Shown here: positions 1-7,520 of the stretch, piece after piece
Numbering within the stretch: position 1 is the first letter of the stretch
How the letters are laid out: each line of letters begins with the position of its first letter
Origin: an uncultured Eubacteriales bacterium
Lineage (GTDB): Bacteria > Bacillota_A > Clostridia > Lachnospirales > Cellulosilyticaceae
Length of the DNA stretch: 12,681 nt
Direction: 5' to 3'
Assembly: GCA_900556665.1 (NCBI GenBank)
Contig: USPX01000042.1
Span: 1-12,681 of the forward strand
The notes under the pieces: model-generated
What the model saw: only the letters and a program-made list of their open reading frames with translations
Database searches by the model: none
Told to the model about the DNA's origin: nothing
Position numbers and translations under genes: made by a program

Positions 1-42
1 ATAACTACCTTGAATTTTAACCTGTTATTATTGGCATTTTTA

Positions 43-468
43 TTAAATTTGATAAATATCAGACGCTCTCATAATTTCAAGATGATGTTTCGTTAAACTC
101 TCAATGGCACGCTCATAGTCTTCGGTTCTTAAAATAATCAGTGCATCGTCACCCTTTGAAAAAGCATACATATATTCAATACTGATACCATCTTCTGTAA
201 ATCCACCTAACATACGTTTAAGTTCCCCAGGTCTATCATCTAACTTACAACAAATAACAGGAGTCTCTTGTACAGAAAACGCTTGCTCTTTTAATAATTT
301 CATTGCACGACTTGGTTCTGTCACGATGATTCTCGCAATACCATAATCTGATGTATCTGCAATAGATAAAGCTGAAACATTGATTCCCGCATCCCCAAGT
401 GTTTGCATTACTTCATATAATCTACCTGATTTGTTTTCAATAAACACAGAAAGTTGTTTAATAATCAT
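43..468 (-). CDS. Tandem ACT-domain protein
   Basis: A 141-residue protein that is essentially two ACT domains: residues about 3-68 (start IKQLSVFIENKSGRL) and about 70-138 (start PVICCKLDDRPGEL). ACT domains are small ligand-binding modules, often for amino acids. No catalytic or DNA-binding domain is present, so a regulatory or sensory role is inferred. The ATG at 468 follows an AGGAGG at 477-482 with 8 bases between. It lies 77 bp downstream of paaK on the same strand with no terminator between them, so the two are probably co-transcribed. In many anaerobes a stand-alone ACT protein sits next to paaK, often with indolepyruvate ferredoxin oxidoreductase genes; those are not in this window but could lie beyond its left edge. 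Ligand unknown; family assignment is firm. Confidence 0.88.
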   Translation of the reverse strand: MIIKQLSVFIENKSGRLYEVMQTLGDAGINVSALSIADTSDYGIARIIVTEPSRAMKLLKEQAFSVQETPVICCKLDDRPGELKRMLGGFTEDGISIEYMYAFSKGDDALIILRTEDYERAIESLTKHHLEIMRASDIYQI

Positions 469-545
469 GTTTTAAACCTCCTCTATAAATTCTTATACTA
501 ATATCTATTACTGCTTATCTTTATTTAGACTCCTACGTCTCTTTA

Positions 546-1844
546 TTATTTTTTGCGTTTATCAATGATACGTTTTGCTTTCCCTTCACTACGTTCAATA
601 GTTTTAGGTTCTACAATTTTTACTTTGATATGTAAACCTGTTAAACTTGCTAAATCCTCTGTAATACGTCTTTCTACCTTTTCGATTGATTTAATAGAGT
701 CTGAGATTAAGCCTTCTTTAGCTTCTACCCATACTTCCACAGTATCTAAGTTATTGATGCGGTCTACGACTAAAACGTAGTGTGGTGCAACTTCTGCAAC
801 CTTTAAAATAACGCTTTCTACTTGTGATGGGAATAAGTTAACTCCACGAATAATAAGCATATCATCACTACGTCCATTGATACGTCCCATACGAATTAAA
901 GTCCTACCACATTCACATGGTGTATCATCAAGATAAGTTAAGTCTCTTGTACGATAACGAATAAGTGGTAATGCTTCTTTTGTAATACAGGTGAATACAA
1001 GTTCTCCTTCTTGACCATTTGGTAATACTTCTAAAGTATTAGGGTCAATGATTTCTGGTACAAAATGGTCTTCATTGATATGTAACCCCTGTCTTGCATC
1101 ACAGTCAAAGGCTACACCTGGCCCCATGATTTCGCTTAAACCATAGATATTCATTGCTTTAATGCCAAGTAAGCTTTCGATTTGTTCACGCATTTCTTCT
1201 GTCCATGGTTCTGCACCAAATACACCTACACGGAGTTTTGTACTTCTAGGATCGATCCCCATATTTTGCATTGTTTCACCAATGTATAATGCATAGGATG
1301 GTGTACATGCAATTGCAGTTGTTCCAAACTCTTGAATAAGTTGAATTTGTTTCTTTGTATTTCCTCCTGAAATAGGTACTACAGTTGCACCAAGTCCTTC
1401 AAATCCATAGTGTGCCCCTAAACCTCCTGTAAATAAACCATAGCCATATGCCACTTGAATAACATCCTCATTAGTGAGGCCATAAGCTGTAGCACATCTC
1501 CCAAATATATCTTGCCACATTTTAATATCATTTTTTGTGTAGCCTACAACAGTAGGTTGTCCTGTAGTTCCTGATGAAGCATGTATTCTAACAACTTCTT
1601 TCATAGGTGCTGCAAAAAGCCCATATGGATAGTGATTTCTTAAATCTTGTTTAGTTGTAAAAGGTAGATGCTTTAAATCATCAATGCCTTTAATATCTCC
1701 TGGTTCTAACCCAATATCCTTCATCTTTTTATTGTAAAAAGGAACATTATTGTATACTCTGTTAACGGTTTTTATAAGCCTTTCTCCTTGTAATACTCTT
1801 TTTTCCTCTAACCCCATTGTCTCTTCTTTTTCCCAATACTTCAC
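546..1844 (-). CDS. paaK: Phenylacetate-CoA ligase (arylacetate-CoA ligase)
   Basis: A 432-residue AMP-forming acyl-CoA ligase that activates phenylacetate or a related aryl acid with ATP and CoA. Visible signatures are the phosphate loop SSGTTGQP (90-97), YGLSE (234-238), RYRTRD ending at Asp301, and the C-terminal lid motif SEGKAKR with the likely catalytic Lys422. Length and the opening MKYW are typical of PaaK. The start is GTG at 1844: GGGAGG lies 8 bases upstream, and no better start fits the conserved N terminus. In anaerobic amino-acid fermenters PaaK homologues usually act with 2-ketoacid:ferredoxin oxidoreductases on arylpyruvate-derived acids rather than in aerobic phenylacetate breakdown; that use is inferred here. 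First gene of a likely two-gene transcript with the ACT-domain gene. The exact aryl substrate cannot be read from sequence. Confidence 0.93.
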   Translation of the reverse strand: MKYWEKEETMGLEEKRVLQGERLIKTVNRVYNNVPFYNKKMKDIGLEPGDIKGIDDLKHLPFTTKQDLRNHYPYGLFAAPMKEVVRIHASSGTTGQPTVVGYTKNDIKMWQDIFGRCATAYGLTNEDVIQVAYGYGLFTGGLGAHYGFEGLGATVVPISGGNTKKQIQLIQEFGTTAIACTPSYALYIGETMQNMGIDPRSTKLRVGVFGAEPWTEEMREQIESLLGIKAMNIYGLSEIMGPGVAFDCDARQGLHINEDHFVPEIIDPNTLEVLPNGQEGELVFTCITKEALPLIRYRTRDLTYLDDTPCECGRTLIRMGRINGRSDDMLIIRGVNLFPSQVESVILKVAEVAPHYVLVVDRINNLDTVEVWVEAKEGLISDSIKSIEKVERRITEDLASLTGLHIKVKIVEPKTIERSEGKAKRIIDKRKK

Positions 1845-1896
1845 CTTGCACGCCTCCCAAATATGTAAATACTCTATTTTTAAAACTGTTTATAAA

Positions 1897-1925
1897 ATAC
1901 TATCATTTTAAGAAAATTTATTCAA
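1897..1925 (-). promoter_or_regulatory. Candidate promoter for paaK-ACT
   Basis: Read leftward, TTGAAT (1920-1925) and TAGTAT (1897-1902) are separated by exactly 17 bp. They lie just downstream of the terminator that closes the MATE gene and about 50 bp from the paaK start. The -10 box matches only 4 of 6 consensus bases in AT-rich DNA, so this is a moderate call. Confidence 0.4.
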
Positions 1926-1935
1926 CATATTCCAC

Positions 1936-1984
1936 AAAAAAGACAATGTTATACAACTTAATAGTCATTTATAACACTGTCTTT
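1936..1984 (-). terminator. Rho-independent terminator of the MATE gene
   Basis: A 15-bp stem (1939-1953 with 1970-1984) with a 16-base loop. On the minus strand it is followed by six T residues (A run at 1936-1941). The single imperfect position is a G-U pair in minus-strand RNA but an A-C mismatch in plus-strand RNA, which supports use in the minus direction. It lies about 68 bp past the MATE stop codon. Confidence 0.85.
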
Positions 1985-2051
1985 AAAAAAACTGATTTAT
2001 TCCTTAGTTCATTACTACTTTACACTTATTACAACATGTATCATATTTTCA

Positions 2052-3377
2052 TTAATAGTGATACATCTTCTTACCTTTAATAAACCAAATAATTGCTACC
2101 ACACTTGTTGTAATCTCTGCAAATGGTACTACAAGCCATACACCATTTACACCAAGTAATGCTGGTAAAATGAAAAGTCCTATCACTACAAATACAAGTG
2201 TACGCAGTACAGAAATAAGTGCAGATATCTTACCATTTGAAAAGGCTGTAAACATCCCACTTACAAATACATTAAATCCATCGATTACAAAAGCAATGGC
2301 AAATAGTCTAAAGCCACTTAAAGCCACTTCATATACTGGACTTGTTTGAGGTGTGAAAATCTCTACAAGGATTGGTGCAAAAATCATACTTACAGAGAAT
2401 GCTATAGCTGAAAGAATCCCAACGAACCATAAACTATATTTCATAATGCTTTTAAGTTCTGCTCTACTATCTTTACCATATTTATAACTAATACGTGGCG
2501 CTACCCCTGAACTAAATCCAAGGTGAGCTGCCATTAATAAGAAGTGTACATAAAGTACGATTGTTATAGCTGCTACACCATCTTCACCTATTAGTCTTAA
2601 CATCACAATATTATAGAGATAAGTTGTGATTGCCCCCGAAATTTGCGTAACCATTTCAGAGAATCCATTAAACATACTGTTTCTAAGAGTTTGCCAGTTC
2701 CACTTTAATTTTACGAAATGAATTGTATTCTTCTTATTACAAAATACAACAACGCCTATGATACAAGGTAATGCATAACCAATACATGTCCCTAGGGCTG
2801 CACCTGCAATTCCCATATTCATAGGTACGATAAACACATAATCTAGTACTATATTAATGATACCGCCTAATACGGCACTTATTAAACCTACATTTGGCTT
2901 ACCTGCTGTTACTAAGAAATAATCAAAGAACATCTTAAGCATAATGATTGGTGCAAAAGCCATCATAATCCCACCGTAAGTGAGACAATCATTCATTAAA
3001 AGTGGTGTACCACCTAATAATATAATAATCGGCTTTATAAAAGCTAAAACCATTGCCCCTATTATAACGCCTAATATGGCAATAGTTGTAATAATTAAAG
3101 TAAAGGCTTCTCTGGCCTCCTCTTCCTTCTTTTCACCCATACGTCTTGCTACAATAGCACTTCCTCCTGTAGCAAACATAACGCTTACACCCAGCAGCAA
3201 CCCTACTAGTGGAAACACAATATTTGTAGCCGAAAGTGCATTTGAGCTTACAAATCTAGAAATAAAGATCCCATCTACAATCGTATAAAATGAAAAGAAC
3301 ACCATCATAATAATAGTTGGGAATGTATGCTTTATCAGCGAGCCAAATGTCGTTTTTTGATCAAATGTATGCGACAT
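2052..3377 (-). CDS. MATE family multidrug efflux transporter
   Basis: A 441-residue, highly hydrophobic protein with about twelve membrane segments, the size and layout of the multi-antimicrobial extrusion (MATE) family, which exports drugs or metabolites in exchange for Na+ or H+. Family features include the N-terminal FYTIVDGIFISRFV segment (about 25-38), the GGSAIVARRMGE stretch after the second segment, and a second half beginning around residue 230 that repeats the first. Start ATG at 3377 has AGGAGG at 3383-3388, five bases away. It is divergent from a BmrR-like regulator, and its promoter has a MerR-type 19-bp spacer (see that entry), so induction by a compound sensed by the regulator is likely. 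The substrate cannot be predicted; the MepA/NorM-like subgroup is plausible. Confidence 0.92.
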   Translation of the reverse strand: MSHTFDQKTTFGSLIKHTFPTIIMMVFFSFYTIVDGIFISRFVSSNALSATNIVFPLVGLLLGVSVMFATGGSAIVARRMGEKKEEEAREAFTLIITTIAILGVIIGAMVLAFIKPIIILLGGTPLLMNDCLTYGGIMMAFAPIIMLKMFFDYFLVTAGKPNVGLISAVLGGIINIVLDYVFIVPMNMGIAGAALGTCIGYALPCIIGVVVFCNKKNTIHFVKLKWNWQTLRNSMFNGFSEMVTQISGAITTYLYNIVMLRLIGEDGVAAITIVLYVHFLLMAAHLGFSSGVAPRISYKYGKDSRAELKSIMKYSLWFVGILSAIAFSVSMIFAPILVEIFTPQTSPVYEVALSGFRLFAIAFVIDGFNVFVSGMFTAFSNGKISALISVLRTLVFVVIGLFILPALLGVNGVWLVVPFAEITTSVVAIIWFIKGKKMYHY

Positions 3378-3396
3378 ATATTCCTCCTAATTTTTC

Positions 3397-3425
3397 TTGA
3401 AAATTTATATCAATGTTCTTATAAT
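3397..3425 (+). promoter_or_regulatory. Promoter of the MerR-family regulator
   Basis: TTGAAA (3397-3402) and a perfect TATAAT (3420-3425) are separated by 17 bp, giving a start about 3432 inside the dyad that the regulator is expected to bind. The -10 box overlaps that of the divergent MATE promoter (3421-3426), so the two promoters should compete and the regulator may repress its own gene. Confidence 0.75.
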
Positions 3426-3451
3426 AAAGTATCCTGTAACAGGACAGTCAA
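3421..3451 (-). promoter_or_regulatory. MerR-type promoter and operator for the MATE gene
   Basis: Read leftward, TTGACT (3446-3451) and TATTAT (3421-3426) are separated by exactly 19 bp, the over-long spacer typical of promoters activated by MerR-family DNA distortion. Within the spacer is the 13-bp dyad TCCTGTTACAGGA. The predicted transcript start, near 3414, lies about 37 bases upstream of the MATE start codon. Confidence 0.82.
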
Positions 3452-3465
3452 TAGGAGGTTTATAC

Positions 3466-4308
3466 ATGTCACATGTTTCAAATAAATATTTCTCTACAGG
3501 AGAATTTGCCAAACTCTTTGGCATACATAAAAAAACACTTTTTCACTATGATGAAATCGGTTTATTTCATCCTGAAAAAGTGCTCGATAATGGTTATCGC
3601 TACTACTCTACAGATCAAGTAGAACTCTTTGATATTATTTTACAACTCAAAAGTATGGGATTACCCCTTAAAGAAATCAAGTATTTCATCGACCATCGTA
3701 ATCCTGAAATGGCTATCGACTTTTTTACTAAGGAACAAGCTCAAATAGATGCCCAAATCAAACGTCTAGAATCCTTAAAAAAGTCCCTTATCATCAAGAC
3801 ACAACTTCTTAAGGCTTCACTAGATTTTCCTACTGATATCACCCTTGAAGAACATGCCGAAGAAATACTCGTCTTAAGCCCTAAAGTTACAAATGTAGAT
3901 ACTTCCTTAGACTTTGATATACATGCTTATACACAGCTTATGGAGTATTGCAATACCCATGAACTGGGTATCGGTTATCCAGTAGGCAGCCTCCTTAGCA
4001 TAGAAAAACTCTATAATCATCAATATTACAACTTTGATTATTACTTTATTAAAACAGATACTATGCCAACAGACTTTAAACACATTAAACCAGCTGGACA
4101 TTATATTGTCGGCTACCTTAAAGGCTTCTATGATAAGACACCACTCTTATATGATAAAATGCTAGACTTTGCAAAATCTAATAATTTCACACTCGAAGGT
4201 TATTCTTACGAAGAAACTATTGTAGACCTTCTGGCCGTCCAAAACCCAGAAGACATCGTCACAAAAATTTCCATCAAAGTATCCACTACAAATATCTACT
4301 GCTTATAA
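3466..4308 (+). CDS. MerR family regulator, BmrR-like with C-terminal effector domain
   Basis: A 280-residue regulator. Residues about 8-75 form a MerR winged helix-turn-helix (STGEFAKLFGI, then TLFHYDEIGLFHPE and NGYRYYS). Residues about 80-118 are a dimerisation coiled coil. Residues about 135-275 resemble the GyrI-like drug-binding domain of BmrR, including SYEETIVDLLAV near 247-258. Total length matches BmrR. I chose ATG 3466 over an in-frame upstream start at 3397 because AGGAGG lies at 3453-3458 with 7 bases between, and because the upstream start would fall on the promoter -35 box. It is divergent from the MATE gene and probably activates it when it binds a lipophilic ligand. There is no metal-binding cysteine set, so a drug or metabolite sensor is more likely than a metal sensor. 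Confidence 0.9.
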   Translation: MSHVSNKYFSTGEFAKLFGIHKKTLFHYDEIGLFHPEKVLDNGYRYYSTDQVELFDIILQLKSMGLPLKEIKYFIDHRNPEMAIDFFTKEQAQIDAQIKRLESLKKSLIIKTQLLKASLDFPTDITLEEHAEEILVLSPKVTNVDTSLDFDIHAYTQLMEYCNTHELGIGYPVGSLLSIEKLYNHQYYNFDYYFIKTDTMPTDFKHIKPAGHYIVGYLKGFYDKTPLLYDKMLDFAKSNNFTLEGYSYEETIVDLLAVQNPEDIVTKISIKVSTTNIYCL

Positions 4309-4332
4309 TACGTATATATTCATTTTTCATAT

Positions 4333-4440
4333 AAGTATATCCATTCTCTAAGGTAATCATATACCTTCCTAATCCAAGTATATACTCCCTCTAATGTAAT
4401 TAGATACCCTTCTAATTCAAGTATATATATCCCCTAAATA
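4333..4440. repeat. Degenerate 43-bp tandem repeat
   Basis: Two adjacent 43-bp units (4333-4375 and 4376-4418) match at roughly three quarters of positions, each starting AAGTATAT and ending CTAAT plus two bases. A partial third copy starts at 4419 with AAGTATATATATCCCCTAA. Unit 1 contains the small palindrome AAGGTA/TACCTT. It sits in the noncoding gap after the MerR gene; no function is evident. Confidence 0.6.
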
Positions 4441-4510
4441 GAACTATACATATACTTACCAACTATCAAAATGAACAAATTAACTTCTTCTTTCTCTCTC
4501 CTAAGGTATC

Positions 4511-4712
4511 TAAATAGTAAGCTGGGATAGTGAGGGTGTAGAAACTGCCTATGTAGTAATTTCATGATATTCTTGGTGAAAATAAGTAAAGAGGTTTTAG
4601 GTGTGCTGTCTGAGCGCAGCGAGTTCACACCGTTTCTTTACTTATTGAACTTAGAATATCATAAATTACGGAATGAGCAGTTCTACACCCTCACTATCCC
4701 AGTAACCTATTT
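4511..4712. repeat. Foldback element A (long imperfect hairpin)
   Basis: Almost the whole stretch folds on itself. The outer arms pair over 21 bp starting CTGGGATAGTGAGG (from 4523). Inner stems follow: GTAATTT, ATGATATTC, then 12 bp at 4581-4592 with 4635-4646, then GGTGTG (4600-4605) with CACACC (4626-4631). Unpaired core motifs are GGTTTTA (4593-4599) opposite GTT (4632-4634), and an apical part with CTGTCTGAG and CGAGTT. No credible gene lies inside. The hexamer GGTATC occurs just outside both ends (4505-4510 and 4713-4718), a possible target-site duplication. It lies between convergent genes, 14 bases from the sppA stop codon, and may help terminate transcription. A diverged relative is at 8820-9077. 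Confidence 0.85.
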
Positions 4713-4726
4713 GGTATCCCCTCTTT

Positions 4727-5872
4727 TTATTGCATCATATACATAACTTTCATTTCTTTATTCCCATCAATATAAGAACGAATTGCGCTAAAATCGCTAT
4801 TTGCTTTACCAATACCTACATTACTTGTAGCTGACATGAGCTCTTGTAAGAAGCTTGTTGGTGGATCGTCATAATAAAGTCTTGCATCTGCTCCAACACC
4901 TTTTAACTTCTTCATGTCTTCAACAACTGTATCAAACTCAGCAATGTCATCAATAATGCCTGCTTCTTTAGCTTGTTTTGGACTATAAACACGTCCATCA
5001 GCTAACTTCTTAACTGTCGCTTCATCTAATCCTCTATTTTCAGATACTACGTCTACAAAGATTTCATAGTTTTCATCAATAATACTTTGTAAAATCTCTC
5101 TTTGCTGCGCTGTTAACGGATTACCCATTGCCTTATTTTTACCTGAAACAATGTTTTCTGTCTTAATACCTATTAAATTTTGAAGTCCGGTTGTATCTGT
5201 AAGAGACATGATCACACCGATAGAACCTGTAAGTGTCATACGGTTTGCATAGATTTTGTCTGCTGCCATACATACATATAAACCACCAGAAGCCGCTGTT
5301 TGTGCCATATAAGCATAAACAGGTCTACCTGTTTTTGCTTTATACTCTTTTAACTTTAAATAAAGTTCATCAGATTCATAAATCCCGCCACCTGGTGAAT
5401 TCACATATAATAAAATTCCCTTATTAGTGTCACGTTTCATAAGTGAGTCAATACGATTCAATGTCCATACATGATTATAAGAAATTTGTCCTTCTGCAAT
5501 AGTCCCCTCTACCTTAACAACATCAATAGTATTTCCAGCTGGAAGCGCACTGGCACTACTCTTTTTGCCACCTGTCACACATGCTTTAAATATATTACTC
5601 CAAACACATACAAAAGTAATACATCCACAAATCACACAAAATGCCACTAACCATCCATTCATTGGTTTCTTAGGACCTTTATTTTTTCTTTTATTTCTGC
5701 CCTTAGGTGATATCACTTCTTGAGTTTGATTCGTTTCATATGTATTTTCTTCGATATGTGTTACTTCTTGATTTGCTTGTTGTATAGGCTTATGTAGATC
5801 TTCTACTTCTTTATTTTGGCCCAATGTGCTTTCTTCAGACATATAATCCTTATTGCTTTCACTTGAATCCAT
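4727..5872 (-). CDS. sppA: SppA-like signal peptide peptidase (S49 family serine protease)
   Basis: A 381-residue membrane-anchored S49 protease, which cleaves remnant signal peptides or other membrane-associated peptides. Residues 1-70 are a polar, probably cytoplasmic tail rich in Glu, Gln and Asn that ends in a Lys/Arg cluster (NKRKNKGPKK). One membrane segment spans about 72-92. The protease domain runs from about 113 to 325, with SPGGG (159-163), catalytic Ser195 in TAASGG, SIGV (217-220) and general-base Lys247 in SGKNKAMG. The Ser-Lys spacing of 52 equals that of Bacillus subtilis SppA. I start at ATG 5872, preceded by a G-rich site; a TTG six codons upstream is less likely. It is last in a probable ytvI-fumA-fumB-sppA transcript, 49 bp after fumB. 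The long polar tail is the least conserved part. Confidence 0.9.
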   Translation of the reverse strand: MDSSESNKDYMSEESTLGQNKEVEDLHKPIQQANQEVTHIEENTYETNQTQEVISPKGRNKRKNKGPKKPMNGWLVAFCVICGCITFVCVWSNIFKACVTGGKKSSASALPAGNTIDVVKVEGTIAEGQISYNHVWTLNRIDSLMKRDTNKGILLYVNSPGGGIYESDELYLKLKEYKAKTGRPVYAYMAQTAASGGLYVCMAADKIYANRMTLTGSIGVIMSLTDTTGLQNLIGIKTENIVSGKNKAMGNPLTAQQREILQSIIDENYEIFVDVVSENRGLDEATVKKLADGRVYSPKQAKEAGIIDDIAEFDTVVEDMKKLKGVGADARLYYDDPPTSFLQELMSATSNVGIGKANSDFSAIRSYIDGNKEMKVMYMMQ

Positions 5873-5921
5873 ACCTTTCCCCCCTATCAAACTTACTTAA
5901 TCGTTTCTATTTAACTATACG

Positions 5922-6476
5922 TTATTTTGTTTCACAGTATGCTTCTTTTCCTGTTGTATAAAGATTATTCCCTTCACTATCAATAGTTACAATAACAGGG
6001 AAATTCTCAACCCTTAATTTATAAATAGCTTCTGCACCTAAATCCTCATAAGCTACACATTCCATTTCTTTAACACATTTAGAAAGAAGGGCACCTGCGC
6101 CACCGATAGCTGTAAGATATACAGCCCCCTCTTTTTTCATAGCTTCAATAACTGCATCATTTCTAAGCCCTTTACCAATCATAACAGTTTGACCCCAAGC
6201 CATAAATTGTGGTGCATAAGCATCCATACGTCCACTAGTTGTAGGCCCACAGCTTCCAATAATTTGTCCAGGTTTAGCTGGTGCTGGTCCTGCATAATAA
6301 ATTGCTACATTTTTAAGATCTATTGGGAAGTCTTTACCTTCCTTATATCCATCTATAATACGTTTATGAGCTGCATCACGAGATGTATACATAATCCCAT
6401 TTAATAAAAGCTTTTCACCTGCTTTAAGACTTCTAGCTTCTTCTCTTGTCATTGGTACATTTACTACTTTACTCAC
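5922..6476 (-). CDS. fumB: Fumarate hydratase class I, beta subunit
   Basis: A 184-residue beta (C-terminal-type) subunit of two-subunit iron-sulfur fumarase, which interconverts fumarate and malate with the alpha subunit encoded upstream. Family motifs: YAGP (61-64), GPTTSGRMD (77-85), GKG (101-103), GGAGAL (125-130) and EDLGAEAIYKL (144-154). I choose GTG at 6476 because AGGAGG (6483-6488) stands six bases upstream of it; a longer reading from ATG 6497 would place that ribosome binding site inside the coding sequence. The symbol denotes the beta subunit, not the full-length E. coli FumB. The related L-tartrate dehydratase beta subunit cannot be fully excluded. Unusually, 196 bp with a hairpin separate it from the alpha gene. 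Confidence 0.9.
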   Translation of the reverse strand: MSKVVNVPMTREEARSLKAGEKLLLNGIMYTSRDAAHKRIIDGYKEGKDFPIDLKNVAIYYAGPAPAKPGQIIGSCGPTTSGRMDAYAPQFMAWGQTVMIGKGLRNDAVIEAMKKEGAVYLTAIGGAGALLSKCVKEMECVAYEDLGAEAIYKLRVENFPVIVTIDSEGNNLYTTGKEAYCETK

Positions 6477-6621
6477 CTTAATCCTCCTCATATTCATATC
6501 TATTCCAGTTATAAAATCTCATCTATAACTCCAAAATGTTCAAATAACTATTCATACACTTAATTAATCAACCACTAACTAACCTAATTAACTCTCTCGC
6601 CAGATTTTATAATGTTCAAAA

Positions 6622-6655
6622 AGCTAGCTGGGGTGCCTTGGTACCTCAGCGGGCT
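6622..6655. repeat. Hairpin between fumarase alpha and beta genes
   Basis: An imperfect stem-loop of about 16 positions per arm. On the minus strand it is followed by five T residues (A run at 6618-6622), like a terminator or attenuator of fumA transcripts. On the plus strand, two positions that are A-C mismatches in minus RNA become G-U pairs, closed by a CTTG loop, so the stem is better in antisense RNA. It could be a partial terminator, a processing site or a small dispersed palindrome. Confidence 0.55.
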
Positions 6656-6672
6656 ATTTTGCAACACTCTCT

Positions 6673-7515
6673 TTATAAAACCACACTTTGATGTCTATTG
6701 ACATGACATCCCATGTTAATAGCAAGTGGCATAGATGCAATATGACATGGATAAGATTCGATATGTACAGCAAGGGCTGTCATCTTCCCACCTAAACCTT
6801 GTGGTCCGATACCCATTGCATTAATTTCTTCTAAAAGTTCTTCTTCAAGTTCTCTCATACGAGGATCTTCATTATGACTTCCTACATGTCTTGTGAGTGC
6901 TGTCTTAGCAAGTAATGTACTCTTTTCAAAGTTTCCACCAATTCCAATACCTACAACAACAGGTAAACAAGCATTAGGACCAGCTAAACTAACAGCTTCC
7001 TTGACACATCTTTTAACACCTTCAATACCGTCAGATGGTTTAAGCATATATACTTTACTCATATTTTCGCTTCCGCCACCCTTTGGTGCTACAAGGATTT
7101 CAATCTTATCCCCTTCTACGATTTCATAGTGAATAATAGCTGGTGTATTATCTCCTGTGTTTTTACGATAAAGTGGATTTTCTACAATAGATTTTCTTAA
7201 ATAGCCATCGATATATCCTCTGCGAACACCTTCATTAATGGCATCCTTTAAGAGTCCACCTTCCACATGTACTTCTTGCCCTATCTTCACAAAGATCACT
7301 GCTGTTCCAGTATCTTGGCAAATAGGAATACCTTCATTTTTAGCAATATCTGCATTTGCACAAATATCTTCTAAAATGCTCTTTCCTACTGGACTTACTT
7401 CTCTTTGCTTTCCTACTTCAAGTGCATCGTAAACATCCTTTGGTAAATAATAATTAGCTTCGATACACAACTTCTTTACTGCATTTGTAATGTCATCTAC
7501 ATGTATGTTTCTCAT
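6673..7515 (-). CDS. fumA: Fumarate hydratase class I, alpha subunit
   Basis: A 280-residue alpha subunit of class I fumarase, the part that holds the oxygen-sensitive [4Fe-4S] cluster at the active site; it forms fumarate/malate hydratase with the beta subunit. The three cluster cysteines are visible in context: Cys66 in PICQDTG, Cys183 in GPNACLP and Cys270 in NMGCHVNRH. The PKGGGSEN segment (144-151) and GLGGKMTALAV (241-251) are also typical. Full family length. The ATG at 7515 is 5 bp past the upstream gene's stop, and its ribosome binding site GGGGAG lies within the end of that gene, so translation is probably coupled. The symbol denotes the alpha subunit. L-tartrate dehydratase alpha is a possible alternative activity. 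Such an enzyme suits a strict anaerobe using reductive or branched TCA reactions. Confidence 0.92.
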   Translation of the reverse strand: MRNIHVDDITNAVKKLCIEANYYLPKDVYDALEVGKQREVSPVGKSILEDICANADIAKNEGIPICQDTGTAVIFVKIGQEVHVEGGLLKDAINEGVRRGYIDGYLRKSIVENPLYRKNTGDNTPAIIHYEIVEGDKIEILVAPKGGGSENMSKVYMLKPSDGIEGVKRCVKEAVSLAGPNACLPVVVGIGIGGNFEKSTLLAKTALTRHVGSHNEDPRMRELEEELLEEINAMGIGPQGLGGKMTALAVHIESYPCHIASMPLAINMGCHVNRHQSVVL

Positions 7516-7520
7516 CTCAA

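Noticed and set aside
469..545. Terminator between paaK and the ACT-domain gene
   Set aside because: The small AGAC/GTCT hairpin has only four pairs and no T tract on the minus strand, so co-transcription is more likely.
1817..2080. Plus-strand 87-codon ORF
   Set aside because: It spans the paaK start, promoter and MATE terminator, has a Lys/Tyr/Leu-rich composition typical of translated AT-rich noncoding DNA, and no ribosome binding site.
4333..4440. CRISPR array
   Set aside because: The 43-bp units are directly adjacent with no spacers and are too diverged from each other; no cas genes are present.
4434..4746. Overlapping short ORFs on both strands between the MerR gene and sppA
   Set aside because: They lie largely inside foldback element A, mirror each other because of the palindrome, have no convincing ribosome binding sites, and their products resemble no protein family.
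6622..6655. T-box riboswitch element
   Set aside because: GGTGCC/GGTACC superficially recalls T-box antiterminator sequence, but the AGGGTGG-ACCGCG core, the specifier stem and an aminoacyl-tRNA synthetase or amino acid gene downstream are all absent.
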